Of a DNA stretch of 64,000 nt, positions 45,720 to 54,186 are shown one piece after another. Numbering within the stretch: the first letter of the stretch is position 1; each line of letters opens with the position of its first letter. Both the position numbers and the translations under genes were made by a program. The notes under the pieces were generated by a model. It was not told where the DNA came from, ran no database searches, and saw nothing but the letters and a program-made list of their open reading frames with translations. This stretch comes from Lachnospiraceae bacterium (GTDB lineage: Bacteria; Bacillota; Clostridia; Lachnospirales; Lachnospiraceae). Location of the stretch: NCBI GenBank assembly GCA_017441265.1, contig JAFRYE010000054.1, positions 1 to 64,000 on the forward strand, in the 5' to 3' direction.

Positions 45720-45747
45720 ATTATACCATGAAGTTTTGTTTTGTCAA
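45720..45747 (-). promoter_or_regulatory. tRNA-Met promoter
   Basis: Consensus TTGACA (45742-45747), 16-base spacer, consensus TATAAT (45720-45725), preceded by TGG. The strongest-looking promoter in the window. Confidence 0.85.
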
Positions 45748-45792
45748 GCACTTCATTTTAAAATTCTCGCGTTCTTTTGCTAACCGTTTTCC

Positions 45793-46086
45793 TTACTGTG
45801 TCGATTCGCAATTTCTCCGCTTTTCGGCGATCACAACCATCGCGCTTCCCACAAGACTGATCACTGCGAGAGCGATCCAGGGGCTCAGGCTTCCGCTTGC
45901 GCCGGGAGTGTCGTTAGCTTCATTCTTCTCGATCCCCTGATACGGGGAATGGTAATCCAGAGCGCTCTCATTGGCATCCGAGGTAACCGCAGCCTCCGCA
46001 CTCGCCTTTGCGTTACGCGCAAGCAAAGGCATGGCAACTGCCAGCAACAAAATCATCGTCAAGAGCACCAATACGTTCCTCTTCAT
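45793..46086 (-). CDS. Small secreted membrane protein, unknown
   Basis: 97 residues. N-terminal signal peptide (KRNVLVLLTMILLLAVAMPLLA, cleavage near ARNAKA), a short polar middle, then NDTPGASGS, a hydrophobic helix (WIALAVISLVGSAMVVIA) and a positively charged end (EKRRN). The C-terminus looks like a wall-sorting signal but lacks a recognisable LPxTG. ATG 46086 follows AAAGGGA. No family recognised. Confidence 0.6.
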   Translation of the reverse strand: MKRNVLVLLTMILLLAVAMPLLARNAKASAEAAVTSDANESALDYHSPYQGIEKNEANDTPGASGSLSPWIALAVISLVGSAMVVIAEKRRNCESTQ

Positions 46087-46220
46087 ACTGTTATCCCTTT
46101 CGAAGTCAATTACCCGGACAATGCACAATTTTGCAATGTCCACACATATTCCCACTAGAACTGTCATAATAATACCACAGCGACCGATAAAAACCGTGAT
46201 TCTTGCATAATTGTAAGCAA

Positions 46221-46261
46221 CAAAAAAGACCGGGCCGCAGGCTTACCCCATTTGCCCGGTC
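46221..46261 (-). terminator. Rho-independent terminator after cdd
   Basis: Minus-strand stem GACCGGGC/GCCCGGTC, eighteen-base loop, then six T, 26 bases after the cdd stop. Confidence 0.85.
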
Positions 46262-46286
46262 ATACTCTGTCAGATTGCGTTATTGA

Positions 46287-46745
46287 TCACAGTGAAAACG
46301 CACCCGGAAGCAGCTCCGCGAGCGTGTGTGTCTCATAGGCCGGTTTGCCGTCAACGACCTCCGTCACCCACAGAACCGTGAACTCTGCGGGGTTCGCAAA
46401 CTCTGCAAGCGCCTGCCGGCAGATCCCGCAGGGAGGACACGGCACTGGATCACCGTCCTTCGGTCCCCCGACAACGGCGATGGCCGTGAACTCGCCGGGC
46501 TTTCGCCCGTCCGCCACCGCGGAAAATAAAGCCGTTCTCTCGGCGCAGTTCGTCGCTCCGTAGGAGGCATTTTCCACGTTACAGCCTCGGTAGATCGTTC
46601 CGTCCGAAGCAAGCAAAGCCGCTCCGACGGCAAATCCGGAATACGGACAATAACTGTTTTTACGCGCTTCGGCGGCCTCCTGCACCAGCTTTAGGCAATC
46701 GTCCGCCGTACAATTCCCCGGTCGTTTTCCCTTCGTTTTTGCCAT
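46287..46745 (-). CDS. cdd: Cytidine deaminase
   Basis: Pyrimidine salvage: cytidine or deoxycytidine to uridine or deoxyuridine. 152 residues with the zinc and catalytic motifs NCAERTALF (Cys-Ala-Glu) and PCPPCGICRQ, and the GCNVENASYGAT substrate loop. Slightly long because of an N-terminal KTKGKRPG extension. It lies 22 bases after the MBL-fold lipoprotein gene. Confidence 0.94.
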   Translation of the reverse strand: MAKTKGKRPGNCTADDCLKLVQEAAEARKNSYCPYSGFAVGAALLASDGTIYRGCNVENASYGATNCAERTALFSAVADGRKPGEFTAIAVVGGPKDGDPVPCPPCGICRQALAEFANPAEFTVLWVTEVVDGKPAYETHTLAELLPGAFSL

Positions 46746-46767
46746 ACCAGCCTCCTCCGCAGCACCC

Positions 46768-47739
46768 CTACTGCCGATCCGTGACGACGGTCAGATCCGT
46801 GCCGTCCGTCTTGAATACGATCGTGCCGACTTCGTCCGTGCGAAGTACGGTCGCGCGAAATGATTCCAGCAATTCGATCACTTTGCCGTCGGGATCGCCG
46901 TCCTCATCGCCCTCTTCGGTCTCGCCGCAGCAGATCACCCCGTACTTCGGCTGAACGGCCTTTAAAAACTTCTTGTTGGTGGCGTCATTTTTCCCGTGAT
47001 GACCGGTCTTCAAAACGTCGGACCGGATGACGTAAGACGAGTCCACCAGCTCCTTCTCGGTCGTGGAGAGCGCGTCTCCCATGAGCAGGAAGCTCCGATT
47101 GCCGTACCGGAACCGGATGGCGATGGAGGCGTCGTTGTCGGAGCCTTCCTTCAGCGCCTTCGGCCCGGGCCCAAGCGTCTGGAATTTGCCGGAACCGAAC
47201 TCGAATTCGGTGCCGACCGCCGGTGACATGTACGACACGCCGCGGTCTTTGATCGCGATCGCCATCTCCTCGTACAGATCGGATTTCTCCTTCTTCGGGC
47301 TGATCAGCATCTTCTCAACGTCAAAGGTGCGGATGACCTGCGCCATTCCTCCGACATGGTCCTTATCCCCGTGCGTGAGGATCAAATAGTCCAGTTTCGT
47401 AACTCCGTGATCTTTCAGATATTGAACGATCAGATCTCCGTTTCGCTTGTATCCCGCGTCGATGAGCATCGCGTGGCCGTCCGCCTTGATCAGAATGCAA
47501 TCCGCCTTTCCGATCGAGAGGATGTGTACCTCGCAGGGCGCCTCATCCAAAGGCTGCGAAGACGTCGGTGTCTGCGTCAATGTCCCGGTCACAGCGGGAT
47601 CTTCCGTCGGCGTAACGGTGACGCTTCCGCTTGGTTTGCCGCTGTTGTTTCCGTGCTCGCATGCGCAAAGCATCAGTACCGAAATAATCATCACCGCGAT
47701 CCACGCACTCTTGCGCCGGTATTTCTTACTTCTATGCAT
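46768..47739 (-). CDS. MBL-fold lipoprotein (ComEC-like hydrolase domain)
   Basis: Metallo-beta-lactamase-fold protein anchored outside the cell. About 323 residues: basic start and signal peptide with lipobox MLCAC, a Thr/Pro linker (about 40-65), then a domain like the C-terminal part of ComEC: EVHILSIGKADCILIKADGHAMLIDAG, LTHGDKDHVGG (zinc ligands), LLMGDALSTTEKEL and LKTGHHGKNDATN. Homologues without membrane channel are thought to be secreted nucleases or phosphodiesterases; substrate unknown. ATG 47739 is preferred to GTG 47748. Confidence 0.85.
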   Translation of the reverse strand: MHRSKKYRRKSAWIAVMIISVLMLCACEHGNNSGKPSGSVTVTPTEDPAVTGTLTQTPTSSQPLDEAPCEVHILSIGKADCILIKADGHAMLIDAGYKRNGDLIVQYLKDHGVTKLDYLILTHGDKDHVGGMAQVIRTFDVEKMLISPKKEKSDLYEEMAIAIKDRGVSYMSPAVGTEFEFGSGKFQTLGPGPKALKEGSDNDASIAIRFRYGNRSFLLMGDALSTTEKELVDSSYVIRSDVLKTGHHGKNDATNKKFLKAVQPKYGVICCGETEEGDEDGDPDGKVIELLESFRATVLRTDEVGTIVFKTDGTDLTVVTDRQ

Positions 47740-47795
47740 TTCCCTCACCTTGTATGCGGCGGCCGCCCGCAGGGCAGACGGCCGCGCAGCATTCC

Positions 47796-48719
47796 TTACT
47801 TCAAAAATCCGTTGACGATCTGCTTTTCCGCCTCTTCCTCATCCAGGCCAAGCGTCATCAACTTGATGATCTGGTCGCCGGCGATCTTGCCGATCGCAGC
47901 CTCGTGGATCAGCGAAGCGTCCAGATGATTGGCTGTCAGCTTCGGCGCCGCGGCAACCGAACCGCTCTCCATCAGGATCGCATCGCACTCCGAATGTCCC
48001 TTGCAGCGATTGTTTCCGTCGATGTTCGAGAAGAACTCCTGGCGGGAATTGCCCTTTGCCACGGACCTCGACACCAGATCGACGGAGCTGTCTTCACCGT
48101 TCATCTCCACCGAGAAGTCCGTCTTCGCATACTGCTGATCGTGGGTCATGATCTTCTCGCGGATCACCAAAGTCGCGCGGTCTCCCACCGTTCCTCTCGT
48201 CGTACGGACCGTGGAGTCCACACCCTCGATCTGCACGGTGTCCATCTCCAGAGTGCTTCCCTCATCGAGGTAAATGACGGTCTCGGGATTCAGGATCCGC
48301 TCTCCGGTCCCTTCGCCGGTTCCGTAGTGCTTCTCCACGTAGCGAACATGCGCATTCTTTCCGACATGGAACGTATGAATCCCGTCGTGCTCGGACATCT
48401 TGTCTCCGGGATTGTGGATCCCGCAGCCGGCAACGATGGTCACATCCGCACCCTCACCGATGAAGAAGTCGTTGTAGACGCATTCCTGCAGACCGGTCTG
48501 AGAGATAACTACCGGGATGTGGACGCTCTCATTTTTCGTACCCGCCTTGATGATGATATCGATGCCGGGTTTGTCCGACTTCGTCACGATATTGATATTT
48601 TCCGTCGTATTGCGGTCGGTGCTCTGTCCGTTGATCCGGAAGTTGTACGCACCCTGCGGCACCGCATGCAGATCCGCGATCTGCTCAAACAACTGCTTCT
48701 GAATTGCATCCATGATCAC
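47796..48719 (-). CDS. SufB/SufD-family Fe-S assembly scaffold (minimal, SmsB-like)
   Basis: Scaffold of iron-sulfur cluster assembly. 307 residues, shorter than SufB (~465) or SufD (~430), with the right-handed beta-helix core and the late block CKGHSECDAILM, followed by ANHLDASLIHEAAIGKIAGDQIIKLMTLGLDEEEAE, typical of the family. The start overlaps the sufC stop (GTGA, 48716-48719); ATG 48713 is an alternative. With no SufD, SufS or SufU nearby, this fits the two-gene SufCB/SMS-type system found in many Clostridia and archaea. Confidence 0.9.
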   Translation of the reverse strand: MIMDAIQKQLFEQIADLHAVPQGAYNFRINGQSTDRNTTENINIVTKSDKPGIDIIIKAGTKNESVHIPVVISQTGLQECVYNDFFIGEGADVTIVAGCGIHNPGDKMSEHDGIHTFHVGKNAHVRYVEKHYGTGEGTGERILNPETVIYLDEGSTLEMDTVQIEGVDSTVRTTRGTVGDRATLVIREKIMTHDQQYAKTDFSVEMNGEDSSVDLVSRSVAKGNSRQEFFSNIDGNNRCKGHSECDAILMESGSVAAAPKLTANHLDASLIHEAAIGKIAGDQIIKLMTLGLDEEEAEKQIVNGFLK

Positions 48720-49477
48720 TCACCGTCCTTTCCGAACGCCGTTATTCCCTCTGCTTCCTTGTGGAAAAGGCATCCCAGGGAATCGCTCAGAATCTTCGGC
48801 AACAGCTCCTGGCTGGCCGCCTCGGTCATAACCTCGCCGTCCGCGATCACAACGATGCGGTCCGCAATATTCAGAATTCTCTCCTGATGACTGATGATGA
48901 CGATCGACCCGTTCATGTCCTTGTGCAGCCGGTCGAAGATCCGGATCAGGTTCTGGAAACTCCAAAGGTCGATGCCGGCCTCGGGCTCATCAAACACCGA
49001 AAAATGAGGCTTTCTGGCCAGGATCGTCGCGATCTCGATCCGCTTCAGCTCGCCGCCGGACAGGCTCGCATTGACTTCGCGGTTCACGTAATCTCTCGCG
49101 CACAATCCCACTTCCGAGAGATACTGGCACGCCTCCGCCGTCGTCAGCTTCGTTCCCGCCGCAAGCACCAGCAGATCCTTCACGGTAATTCCCTTGAATC
49201 GCACCGGCGTCTGGAACGCGAATCCGATCCCCGCCTTCGCGCGCTCCGTGATGGAGAGGTTCGTGATGTCCTCCCCGTTGTACAGAATCTGACCGGATGT
49301 CGGCTTCTCAATTCCCATGATCAGCCGGGCCATCGTGGATTTGCCGCCGCCGTTCGGTCCGGTGATCGCAACAAACTCGTTGTCCCGGATCGTAAGGCTG
49401 ACGTTCTTTATGATCTCTTTCTTCTGCTCCGCCGTCTCATCCTGCACGGCAAAGCAGACATTCCGTAACTCTAACAT
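48716..49477 (-). CDS. sufC: SufC-type ATPase for Fe-S assembly
   Basis: Soluble ABC ATPase partner of the SufB-like scaffold. 253 residues: Walker A GPNGGGKST near 39-47, signature LSGGELKRIEIA, Walker B FSVFDEPEAGID, and the SufC-typical IVIISHQERIL. It precedes the scaffold gene with a four-base overlap. The ribosome-binding site AGGAGG is present, and the ~75-base leader contains a GGTAC/GTACC hairpin. Confidence 0.94.
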   Translation of the reverse strand: MLELRNVCFAVQDETAEQKKEIIKNVSLTIRDNEFVAITGPNGGGKSTMARLIMGIEKPTSGQILYNGEDITNLSITERAKAGIGFAFQTPVRFKGITVKDLLVLAAGTKLTTAEACQYLSEVGLCARDYVNREVNASLSGGELKRIEIATILARKPHFSVFDEPEAGIDLWSFQNLIRIFDRLHKDMNGSIVIISHQERILNIADRIVVIADGEVMTEAASQELLPKILSDSLGCLFHKEAEGITAFGKDGE

Positions 49478-49553
49478 GTAATGATCCTCCTGTGTCCGTC
49501 TCCCACACGGTCTCGTGCATCCGGTACCTTTCGTACCTGACGGTCACGCCGGT

Positions 49554-49562
49554 ATTATACCA
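49554..49562 (-). promoter_or_regulatory. Predicted sufC promoter (extended -10)
   Basis: Minus-strand TATAAT (49554-49559) preceded by TGG, 77 bases ahead of the sufC start. No good -35 box. Confidence 0.5.
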
Positions 49563-49668
49563 TACTTTCCCATATCATAACAGTGTCATATATGTGAAAA
49601 AAATCGTAACCGAACTGTCGTGTTTTTATCCATAAATACCGCTTCTGCGGGGCTTTTCGAAAAATTCT

Positions 49669-49725
49669 TTGCATTTTGCGATTCCGTCCTGTATAATACT
49701 CCGTGATACTTTTCGTAAGTATCAC
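49669..49725 (+). promoter_or_regulatory. Promoter and 5' hairpin of the CNNM-type transporter gene
   Basis: TTGCAT (49669-49674), 17-base spacer, TATAAT (49692-49697). A perfect nine-pair stem-loop (GTGATACTT/AAGTATCAC, 49703-49725) begins at the predicted transcription start, so it would cap the mRNA or act as an operator. The rest of the ~300-base gap between sufC and this gene shows no other feature. Confidence 0.7.
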
Positions 49726-49778
49726 GACCTATATCAGCGCGTAGTTTTGATCCGAAATTAAAGGAGTGTGATTGTTTC

Positions 49779-51092
49779 TTGGATCCTGCCTCACGATTGC
49801 GTCTTGCGATCATTATTGTTTTACTTCTGTTGTCCGCATTTTTCTCATCCGCGGAGACGGCTCTCATGTCCGTCAACCGCATGCGTATGCGCAGTCTTTC
49901 CGATACCAAAAGATCCGCGCGTCGCGTTCTTGCGCTTCTTTCGAACCAGCCGAAGCTTCTCTCGGCAATTCTGATCGGCAATAATATCGTTAACCTCTCG
50001 GCCTCTGCGCTCACCTCGGTATTTGCGCAGCACCTGTGGGGAAATACATATCTTTCCGTGGCGACCGGCGTTCTCACGTTTTTGGTCATCATTTTCGGTG
50101 AAATCATTCCCAAGACCATCGCGGCGCTGTACAGCGACCGCATCTCCATGGCGTATGCGTCCGTGATCTACGGCTATACGATCGTCATGACGCCCGTCAT
50201 TTTCCTGATCAACGTCTTCTCCAACGGCCTTCTGCGCATCATCGGCATCGACCCGAAGAAGAAGCAGACCATCACCGAGGACGAGCTTCTCACCGTCGTG
50301 GAAGCCAGTCATGAAGACGGTGTCCTGGAAAATGAAGAGAAAGAGATGATCAACAACGTGGTTGACTTCGGCGACTCCGTTGCCAAGGATGTCATGGTTC
50401 CCCGGATCGACGTCGATTTCGTCGCCGACGATGCGACTTACGACGAGGTTGTCACCGCATTCCGCGCCAACAACTATTCCCGTCTTCCGGTTTACGAATC
50501 GTCCAAAGACAACGTCACCGGCATTCTGTTTCTCAAAGACCTCTTCCACTATGACGGCGACCGCGATCTATTTGACGTCAAACAGCTGATGCGTAAACCG
50601 TACTACACCTTTGAATTCAAGAAGACCGCCGAGCTCCTGGCCGAGATGCGCAAGGAGTCGCTCACAATCGCCGTCGTTTTGGACGAATACGGCGCAACCG
50701 CCGGCATCATCACTCTCGAGGACCTGCTCGAAGAGATCGTCGGTGAGATCCGCGACGAGTACGACGCCGACGAGCGGGACCCGATCACCAAAGTCTCCGA
50801 CACCGAATTCCTGCTTGACGGCACCGCCAAGCTCGAGGATATCGAGGATGTCACCGGCTTAAGCCTCGCCTCCGACGACTACGATTCCATCGCCGGTCAT
50901 GTTTACCATCTTTTAGAGCACATCCCCGTTCAGGGCGAAACCTTCGAGGATGAGGACGGCGTCCGCTACGAAGTGCTCGCCGTCGACAAGAACCGTATCG
51001 ATCTCGTTCGACTGACGCTTCCCGCCGCTCCCGCAGGTGACGATCCCGACAGCGATCTTCCGAGCCGTGAGCTCCCTCCGGAAGAAGATTAA
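49779..51092 (+). CDS. CNNM/CorC (HlyC) family transporter
   Basis: Membrane protein of the DUF21-CBS-CorC_HlyC group, linked to magnesium or cobalt export and resistance. 437 residues: DUF21 membrane region with three or four helices (about 5-130; AFFSSAETALMSVNRMR, SAILIGNNIVNL, FGEIIPKTIA), paired CBS domains (about 195-315; VMVPRIDVDFV), and a C-terminal CorC_HlyC domain (about 335-425; EFLLDGTAKLEDI). TTG start at 49779, AAGGAG 12 bases ahead; no better in-frame start exists. Single-gene unit with its own terminator. Confidence 0.9.
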   Translation: MDPASRLRLAIIIVLLLLSAFFSSAETALMSVNRMRMRSLSDTKRSARRVLALLSNQPKLLSAILIGNNIVNLSASALTSVFAQHLWGNTYLSVATGVLTFLVIIFGEIIPKTIAALYSDRISMAYASVIYGYTIVMTPVIFLINVFSNGLLRIIGIDPKKKQTITEDELLTVVEASHEDGVLENEEKEMINNVVDFGDSVAKDVMVPRIDVDFVADDATYDEVVTAFRANNYSRLPVYESSKDNVTGILFLKDLFHYDGDRDLFDVKQLMRKPYYTFEFKKTAELLAEMRKESLTIAVVLDEYGATAGIITLEDLLEEIVGEIRDEYDADERDPITKVSDTEFLLDGTAKLEDIEDVTGLSLASDDYDSIAGHVYHLLEHIPVQGETFEDEDGVRYEVLAVDKNRIDLVRLTLPAAPAGDDPDSDLPSRELPPEED

Positions 51093-51110
51093 TCTTGTAT
51101 TCCGAATATC

Positions 51111-51146
51111 TGCACAGGCCGCACAACGCGGTCTGTGCATTTTTTA
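51111..51146 (+). terminator. Terminator of the CNNM-type gene
   Basis: Stem GCACAGGCCGC/GCGGTCTGTGC (one G-T pair), short loop, then six T. Confidence 0.88.
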
Positions 51147-51164
51147 TGCTTGCCGGAACTGCAC

Positions 51165-51191
51165 AAAAAACACGCCCGGCAATGCCGGGCG
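51165..51191 (-). terminator. Terminator of the DUF2298/GT operon
   Basis: Minus-strand stem CGCCCGGC/GCCGGGCG, three-base loop, then TG and six T, 40 bases after the stop of the 984-residue membrane protein. Confidence 0.88.
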
Positions 51192-51231
51192 CGCTCGTAC
51201 GTTTTCACTTCTTGATCAGATCATCTGAGGC

Positions 51232-54186
51232 TCAGGCTGCATCGTCATCGCTCTCGGGATACCACTGATCCTCGTCCCACTGTTCTTCTTCCTGACGCTG
51301 CGCAGCTTCCGTTGCTTCCGCCGCGGCCGTTGCCTCAGCATCCGCAGCGGCCTTCGCCGCAGCCTCTTCCTCCTCAATCCGTTTCGCTTCGCCGGATGCG
51401 ATCTTTTCCGCCCAGGCGGCTGCCTGCGCCTTGGTAAACTCGCGATCAAGGCGGATCAGATATGCGGAATCGCCGTTCTTATCGATGGCCTCCTTCTCGA
51501 TCGTTCCGAGGCTCAGCAAAAGCTCGACATTGGTATCGATCTCCGGATACCGTTTGCCGCCGATCAGGCGGTTCGGATCTTTCGTGCTGTCGGACAGTTG
51601 AATGTAACCGTTGACATACTCGCACATGCCGATATAGACGTAGTCGGTCTCGTATTTCTCGAGGAGATAGCAAACCTTTTCCACATTCTTGCCGGTGTAG
51701 ATGGCAATAACATCTTTGCTTCGCTCGGTCACTTCCGCGGGATACTCAAAACTGCCGCTGCTGCGCCACAGATGCTCGTGCGTCTGCCATCCGAGGATCG
51801 TCGGATTGCCGGTGAACGCCGAAATGCGGTTGAAATACGTGTAACTCAGGCCCTGCATCTCGAGGATGTTCACCTGCTTGTCGATATTTTCATTGATGTA
51901 ATCCACGATCTCGCCGTCGGCGGAATTGTAGTCATCACCGATGAATGTCGTCGCGTCAAGGCCCTGATAGAAACCGTTGAACCATCTCGTATAGGCCTCA
52001 TAGAAGTAACCGATCGTCGTGGCGAACAGGCAGAACATGACAATGCCGCCGAATTTCATCAGCCGGCTGTTGGCCATCGTAAGGAACCGCGTGATCACGA
52101 ATCCCATGCAAAGGCCGAACATGATAAATGCCTGATAGGTCAGCTTGAACATCGTGTTGGCTCGAATGTACGCGCCCTGGTAAATGTCCTGCACATAGAT
52201 ATATTCCGGCAGCAGCACCAGACCGAATGCGCACAGGCCGATGGTGAAGACATACAAATACGGCAGCTCCAGCTGCTCAAAGAACCTGCAGATCGGACGG
52301 TAGATTACTCTTCCGAAGTCTTCGGCGAATTCCTTCAGGAATTTCCAAACGCTTTTGCAAACGCTCGCAAACGTCTCGGCACAATCCTTCAGGAATACCC
52401 GAATACTATGGAAAATGCCGGAAGGCGTGTAAGGATTCCCGATTCCCTCTTCGGGTTTCCCGCTCTTCTCTTCGGTTTTCTTAGGTTTAGCCTTCTCATT
52501 TTTCGACTTAACGGCGCTTTTGTTCTCCGCTTCCGCCGCAAGGACATCGTCCTTAAGCTCCCACGGGATATCCGGATAGCCCTTGCGCTTCCGAAGGCGT
52601 TTCGCGTTTTCGTGGCGAATGAACAGATACGCGATGAACGACCAGACCACAAGGTTCGGAAGCCCCCACAAAACCATCAGCTGGAACTGGGCCGTGTGAT
52701 GCCCCGCTCCGCACCAGCCGATCTTCGAGGAAATGCTGTCGAAAGTAAGCGTGAACGGCAGCGCGACAAGCATTCCGACGATGATGAACATGGCCGCCTG
52801 GCACGCCGTCAGAAGCCATGCGCGGAATTTGCCGCGGTATATGATCAAATTGGTGAACAAGATGATCGCGCCGCAGACGACAAAGTAGATCGGGTAATCC
52901 CAGTAGTTGGTCGTGTGGAACAGACCGATCAGGAATGCACAGGCGACCAGCTCAGGGCGGAATACTTCCTTAAGCAGTCCCGGCATCTTCGGTGTCCTGC
53001 CGTAGTTGCGCACGATCTCCGCCTGATCCTTGCGGTTCATCAGCCAGGCGATCAAAAGCGCCAGCAGCGTCAACACGAAGATCGAGTTGACAACGTGCGC
53101 ATGCAAGTCGCCGATGACATAGGAATACACAGGAAACTCGTGGATCGTCTTATCCTCGACGTCCGGCATGTAGCCGATGTAGCGCGTCGCATCCGGGAAC
53201 CAGTAACTGTATATTTTTGTCTCCTCTTTCAGTTCCTGCAGCTTGGGATAGATATACTTGTAGATCGGATAGTGCATGCTTCCGCAAATGGACACGGCAA
53301 ATGCCGAGATCAACCCGGAGATCATCGGACGGAAGAACGGTTTTCCGCTCTCCGACGTGACGGAACCGAGCGCTTTGCGACTCTCCAATTCGCCCTGCGT
53401 CCACGTGCGTTTTGCGCGGTACTCCAGATAGAAATGCATCAGATTGTTGCCGATGGAGTACGACAGCGCGAAACCGAACGCCGCGACCACCATCATGGCG
53501 ATGTTGTATCCGTGGGTTACCGGCACGCCGGCAAGTTTCGTCAGATACGTCATCAGGTACTGGCCGCCGTAGTAATAGTTAATGCTCTTTCCGGCAAACC
53601 ACATATCCGCCGGAGGCATGTATTCGGATTTGAACATGGTCAGCATATAGCCGTAGTCCATGTAGCGCTCCGTACCGTTTGCATCCGGAGAAATTCCTTT
53701 GAGGTAGCACCAGAGCACCAGCATGCAGAAAAAGATGACTTCCACGCTCACGATGCCGCACAGCCGCTCCCTCGTGAAGATCTCGCCGAGAACCTTTCTG
53801 CCTTTCTTCCGAATCGTCGTAAAATAAAAGCACACGACCCCGAGAACGCCCATGATTAGAGCACAGATCAGGCAGTTTTCACGAGTGAACTTCATCTCGC
53901 GGGCCGAGGATAACATCCACAACAGCCAGCCGCTGAACGCGATGCCTAAGGTCTTGGCAAAGATCCATCCGCAATCGCGGAATTTTCCGAAGATTGAGAG
54001 GCAAAACGGCATGAACGCAGCGCCCAGCAACAATAACATGATCCACCAGCGGAGCACATACGAAAAGTCAGTTTCCCCCAGGTAGTTCCTGCCAAAGTAG
54101 AAAAACAAGAGAAAGAAGCCGCACGGAACTGCCATCCGCACGCCGTAGCGCGGTTGCTTCTCTCCCATTGTCAGATCACTTTGCAT
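51232..54186 (-). CDS. Large polytopic membrane protein, DUF2298 (YYY) family, GT-C-like
   Basis: Predicted lipid-linked-sugar-dependent glycosyltransferase, function unproven. 984 residues with about 15-20 membrane helices. The first external loop carries an acidic motif (SPDANGTERYMDYGYM), and SINYYYGGQYLMTYL matches the YYY family name. A long charged cytoplasmic loop (about 530-590, Lys/Glu-rich) interrupts the middle. After the last helix comes a ~200-residue soluble domain that ends in an Ala/Glu tail (AAKAAADAEATAAAEATEA). ATG 54186 has AAGGAGGAG and overlaps the GT2 stop by 11 bases. Confidence 0.82.
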   Translation of the reverse strand: MQSDLTMGEKQPRYGVRMAVPCGFFLLFFYFGRNYLGETDFSYVLRWWIMLLLLGAAFMPFCLSIFGKFRDCGWIFAKTLGIAFSGWLLWMLSSAREMKFTRENCLICALIMGVLGVVCFYFTTIRKKGRKVLGEIFTRERLCGIVSVEVIFFCMLVLWCYLKGISPDANGTERYMDYGYMLTMFKSEYMPPADMWFAGKSINYYYGGQYLMTYLTKLAGVPVTHGYNIAMMVVAAFGFALSYSIGNNLMHFYLEYRAKRTWTQGELESRKALGSVTSESGKPFFRPMISGLISAFAVSICGSMHYPIYKYIYPKLQELKEETKIYSYWFPDATRYIGYMPDVEDKTIHEFPVYSYVIGDLHAHVVNSIFVLTLLALLIAWLMNRKDQAEIVRNYGRTPKMPGLLKEVFRPELVACAFLIGLFHTTNYWDYPIYFVVCGAIILFTNLIIYRGKFRAWLLTACQAAMFIIVGMLVALPFTLTFDSISSKIGWCGAGHHTAQFQLMVLWGLPNLVVWSFIAYLFIRHENAKRLRKRKGYPDIPWELKDDVLAAEAENKSAVKSKNEKAKPKKTEEKSGKPEEGIGNPYTPSGIFHSIRVFLKDCAETFASVCKSVWKFLKEFAEDFGRVIYRPICRFFEQLELPYLYVFTIGLCAFGLVLLPEYIYVQDIYQGAYIRANTMFKLTYQAFIMFGLCMGFVITRFLTMANSRLMKFGGIVMFCLFATTIGYFYEAYTRWFNGFYQGLDATTFIGDDYNSADGEIVDYINENIDKQVNILEMQGLSYTYFNRISAFTGNPTILGWQTHEHLWRSSGSFEYPAEVTERSKDVIAIYTGKNVEKVCYLLEKYETDYVYIGMCEYVNGYIQLSDSTKDPNRLIGGKRYPEIDTNVELLLSLGTIEKEAIDKNGDSAYLIRLDREFTKAQAAAWAEKIASGEAKRIEEEEAAAKAAADAEATAAAEATEAAQRQEEEQWDEDQWYPESDDDAA

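Noticed and set aside
49698-49778. Magnesium (M-box) riboswitch ahead of the CNNM-type gene
   Set aside because: The leader is only about 75 bases and holds one simple hairpin, far too short for an M-box.
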